In this document: positions 61,247 through 64,000 of the stretch, piece by piece | How the letters are laid out: every line of letters starts with the position of its first letter | How positions within the stretch are numbered: the first letter of the stretch is position 1 | Assembly: GCF_030035605.1 (NCBI RefSeq) | Contig: NZ_CP106736.1 | Location: 4,399,001-4,463,000, forward strand | Reading direction: 5' to 3' | Length of the DNA stretch: 64,000 nucleotides | Source of the DNA: Silvimonas soli | Lineage (GTDB): Bacteria; Pseudomonadota; Gammaproteobacteria; Burkholderiales; Chitinibacteraceae | Notes under the pieces: generated by a model | The model's input: the letters and a program-made list of their open reading frames with translations, nothing else | What the model was told of the DNA's origin: nothing | The model's database searches: none | Made by a program: the position numbers and the translations under genes

Positions 61247-64000
61247 TGCACATCTACCGGGTGATCACGCAGCGTATGCATAACGTTGCCGGAATGATCA
61301 GTCAGCAACAGCAAGGCGCGACCCGCCGCCAATGTGGTTTGATAGCTGCGAGAAGTGGTCTGGTCTTGCCAGGCCAGCTGGCTGTCGCGGCTGGATTCGC
61401 TTACAGCGATCCACAAATTGCAATCGGCAAAGCTTTGCTTTTGCAAGAACACGCCTGGTTGCGCCTCGCCGATCCACTGCCACGGCGCGCTCACTTTGGC
61501 TGTTTGCACGGCTTTGCGATAAATCGCTTCGAGTGTGTCGCTGCGCTGGTTGAGTTCAAGTGGTAACGGGCACCACAGAATGCGGCCACGACCAATCTCG
61601 ATCTGGGTCAGGCTGGTTGCACTGCCATCCAGATGAGCGCCCGTGCTGAGTCGGCCAATTGCCTCGCCGCCAAAGCTGGCGCGCAGCATTGTGTCATCCA
61701 GTTGCAGAATTTCTTCGCGGCTTAGATTGCGTACGGCGGCCTCTTTCATGGCAAAACGCTGCGTAGCGGGGCGCCAGTATTCGTCCAGTGTGGCCGGGCC
61801 GGTGAGCAGTACCGTGACATCGTGCTGCAACAACAGGTTTTCCAGCGCAATCCACGTTTGTTGTGCCAGATTTTGCGGGCAGGGTAGCAAGACCAGTTTT
61901 GGTACGTCCACCAACAAGCTGTCCAGATCAAAGTCGCTGACTGCGCGCAACGGCAGACCCAGCTCAAAGAAGCAGCTGCGCACCAATTGTTGTGTGGCTT
62001 CAAGGGCTGAGCGCCGGTTGCTGTAATCGTTGGCAAATGGATAGATCACCGCCGTTTCCGGCAACTGTCGCGCAGCCAGTTTGACTTGCGGGTTGCCAAA
62101 AAACGCGCCGAAAGAGCCGGTAATTTCGGCCTCCGGTTTCATCGAGCCATCCGCTCGGCAAGCGCCGATATGTGACTCGTTGATGTTGTCCATGTGGTAG
62201 TTGATGTTCCAGATCCACTGCACCGCTCCGGCATTGCCACATGCAAAAGCGTAGGCATATTTGCGCTCCAGCAAGGCTTGCAGTTCGGCTTCGCTGCGGC
62301 GCGAACGGCCATCTGGGCGCTCTACGTGCATGATCCCGGTTTCCTGGATCACGTTGGGCTTGCCCGGGGTTTTGCTGAACAGACTGTCCCAGGCCAGTGC
62401 ATCATTGAGCCACCAGCTATGCACCGTGGTGTAATCGACTGCCTCGGCATAAAAGAACGGTTGCGGGCGTTGCTGGCCCAAGGCTTCATCCTGCCCGACA
62501 CAAACCATTACGCCGGGTGCGATGGCGCGGATGGTTCGGGCCAGATCGCCCGCCCATTCGGCATGCATGGCTTGGGTAAACAAGCTGTAGTCGAGCCAGA
62601 TGCCGTGTTGTTTGGGGAGGATTTCGGTGTTGTTAAAGCCCACTTCTTCCGGTTGCGGCGGTAATACGGCAAACCAATCCGGTAGTTGCGCCGGGCTGGC
62701 GTCCCAGCGAGCCTGCCAGACGCCGATGTCTGGCTCACGCTGCTGCAGCCAGCTTCTGAAAGCGGCAATTTCATGGGGATCGCGCAAAGTGCGTGGGCCA
62801 ATGAAGATGCGCGCCGGGTCAAACAACGATGGCTCGTTGATCAGGTCCCAGTGCACTCGTTTGGTCTGTGCGTGGCGCCCGACAATGGCGCGGATAAAAC
62901 GTTTTTGCGCTGCACGGGAGCGCGGGTCCAGATAAGGGTTGCTGCCTTCCCATGCTTCTGGCGTGAAGGCAAAAAAGGTAAAACACGCTTCCAGATCGTG
63001 TGCGGCGGCGGTGAGAATAAACGCATCAATGGCGCGCAGAATGGCTTCGTTGGCATGGCCATCGACAAACATGGCGTGGCGCCAGGCGCTCCAGATACCG
63101 GTACGCAAATAATTGACGCCCATGCCGGCCAGCGTTGCCATATCGGTATTCCACACGGCGACGTTAGGTAGCTGCAGAAATTTGCGGTGAACGTCACTGG
63201 CCATATAGGTCATGCCAACCACGGGTTGTGGTTGGCCATCGCGTTCAAAATAATCGCGCCCGGCGCGCAAGCGGGTTCCACGTTCCAGCAAAGCTTGATC
63301 CCGGCCCCAGAAGCCTTGTTGCAGACGGATGGTTTCATTGCTGTCGCTGGTGAGCGTGACATCAACCTGATACTGGCCAGCTTGTACCGCAAACGGCAAA
63401 ACGAGCCGAATACTCACGGTTCCATCCGCATCCATCACCAAACTTTGCGTCAGTTCAGACAGTGTTTCATGGCCCTTGCCGACTTTGATTGTGGCTTGCC
63501 AGTTTTGCGGCTGCGCGTGGCCAAGTGCTTCACCTTGCAGCGTTAGCGTGGCGACCTCGCCGGGCTCGTAGCAAGCGAAGTCCGGCTTGATCCACCATTC
63601 GGTCACGCCATTGGCCGCGTGTTCGGCCAGGGTGATCAAGGCTTTGGTGCCGCCGCTGCGCCAGAAAGCAGCGTCGACATCCAGATTGGTAAAAATCTGC
63701 CGGGAACCAGCGGCTACTCCGCGCAGGCGTTCAATCAACACCACCGGGCTGGCAATGGCATGGCCTGCCGCATTGCTAGCGATCAGCAATGGATGAATGC
63801 GCGCATCCATCGGGCCAGCCGAACCGGAATCCTGTGGCTGGTCTTTGTGTTTGGTCGGCATCAGCACAAAGCCGTCTGTGGGCGTACTGGCGGCAAACAA
63901 ATCACAAAACTCGGTCAGCCACGGATAAGTGGTGCCCGGTTTGAGTTCGATGGCCGAGCCGCTGTCTACGGCCATGATCTCGTGGATATCCAGATCACGG
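61243..64000 (-). CDS. Clan-A glycoside hydrolase (GH5/GH42-like), N-terminus cut by the window edge
   Basis: At least 918 residues; the frame stays open to the right edge, so the true start lies outside. A beta-rich N-terminal region precedes a TIM barrel. The general acid/base is in HWDLINEPSLFD (Glu codon at about 62833-62835), and the nucleophile is probably the Glu in NVIQETGIMHVERPDG (about 62341-62343). A C-terminal Rossmann-like and beta domain follow (LLTGPATLDEYW). Coupling to GH125 and a LacI regulator points to a beta-linked mannose- or galactose-containing substrate; the exact family is not settled. Confidence 0.75.
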   Translation of the reverse strand, partial: RDLDIHEIMAVDSGSAIELKPGTTYPWLTEFCDLFAASTPTDGFVLMPTKHKDQPQDSGSAGPMDARIHPLLIASNAAGHAIASPVVLIERLRGVAAGSRQIFTNLDVDAAFWRSGGTKALITLAEHAANGVTEWWIKPDFACYEPGEVATLTLQGEALGHAQPQNWQATIKVGKGHETLSELTQSLVMDADGTVSIRLVLPFAVQAGQYQVDVTLTSDSNETIRLQQGFWGRDQALLERGTRLRAGRDYFERDGQPQPVVGMTYMASDVHRKFLQLPNVAVWNTDMATLAGMGVNYLRTGIWSAWRHAMFVDGHANEAILRAIDAFILTAAAHDLEACFTFFAFTPEAWEGSNPYLDPRSRAAQKRFIRAIVGRHAQTKRVHWDLINEPSLFDPARIFIGPRTLRDPHEIAAFRSWLQQREPDIGVWQARWDASPAQLPDWFAVLPPQPEEVGFNNTEILPKQHGIWLDYSLFTQAMHAEWAGDLARTIRAIAPGVMVCVGQDEALGQQRPQPFFYAEAVDYTTVHSWWLNDALAWDSLFSKTPGKPNVIQETGIMHVERPDGRSRRSEAELQALLERKYAYAFACGNAGAVQWIWNINYHMDNINESHIGACRADGSMKPEAEITGSFGAFFGNPQVKLAARQLPETAVIYPFANDYSNRRSALEATQQLVRSCFFELGLPLRAVSDFDLDSLLVDVPKLVLLPCPQNLAQQTWIALENLLLQHDVTVLLTGPATLDEYWRPATQRFAMKEAAVRNLSREEILQLDDTMLRASFGGEAIGRLSTGAHLDGSATSLTQIEIGRGRILWCPLPLELNQRSDTLEAIYRKAVQTAKVSAPWQWIGEAQPGVFLQKQSFADCNLWIAVSESSRDSQLAWQDQTTSRSYQTTLAAGRALLLLTDHSGNVMHTLRDHPVDVQ

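Overview
The window is about 64 kb of moderately GC-rich, densely packed bacterial chromosome. It is most likely a betaproteobacterium of the Neisseriales, and the Chitinibacteraceae fit best. The first 17 kb carry the translation/envelope super-cluster seen in beta- and gammaproteobacteria: rpsB-tsf-pyrH-frr-uppS-cdsA-dxr-rseP-bamA-skp-lpxD-fabZ-lpxA-lpxB-rnhB. Lipid A and heptose (hldD) genes show a Gram-negative cell, motAB shows flagellar motility, and a GH9 exo-glucosaminidase-like enzyme fits a chitin or chitosan lifestyle. The genus is inference; no rRNA is present.

Layout. 1-2.2 kb: end of an MCE/Mla-type lipid transport operon (degenerate ABC ATPase, MCE protein, lipoprotein). 2.2-17 kb: the super-cluster, headed by a strong promoter and an rpsB leader that folds on paper as a pseudoknot. 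17.1-21.1 kb: motA, motB, a membrane-anchored methyltransferase and an HDOD-GAF protein, tightly coupled. 21-26.8 kb: rRNA/tRNA methyltransferase, a small protein with a possible atypical PilZ fold, ung, then a sugar-use pair (ROK kinase plus GH9) and hldD. 26.8-36.8 kb: AraC regulator, HAD phosphatase, cysM, PHP phosphatase, RibD-like reductase, yciO, site-2 protease, trpS, scpA, scpB, cysS. 36.8-39.9 kb: an enoyl-CoA isomerase-like protein and a pseudokinase-HDOD-GAF signalling protein. 39.9-48.7 kb (minus strand): oppABCDF, a porin, and gnd. 48.7-50.9 kb: a gene-poor stretch with a 97-residue orphan, tRNA-Gly(CCC), and a small DNA-binding-like protein preceded by a dense array of GTCAC operator-like sites. 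50.9-58.4 kb: hutH with a HutC-type palindrome, a stand-alone EF-G gene with a structured leader, a spermidine-synthase-like protein, YkgJ-type cysteine-cluster protein, BamE-like lipoprotein, DUF423 protein, folE. 58.4-64 kb: an orphan terminator that may end a small RNA, then a LacI regulator, a GH125 alpha-mannosidase and a clan-A glycosidase cut by the right edge.

Most of the window is ordinary core genome. The parts that stand out are the GTCAC operator array with its small regulator, the pseudokinase-HDOD-GAF protein, the ROK-GH9 pair, the rpsB pseudoknot leader, the solitary EF-G, and the possible small RNA before the mannosidase cluster. I see no insertion sequences, prophage, CRISPR array or rRNA.
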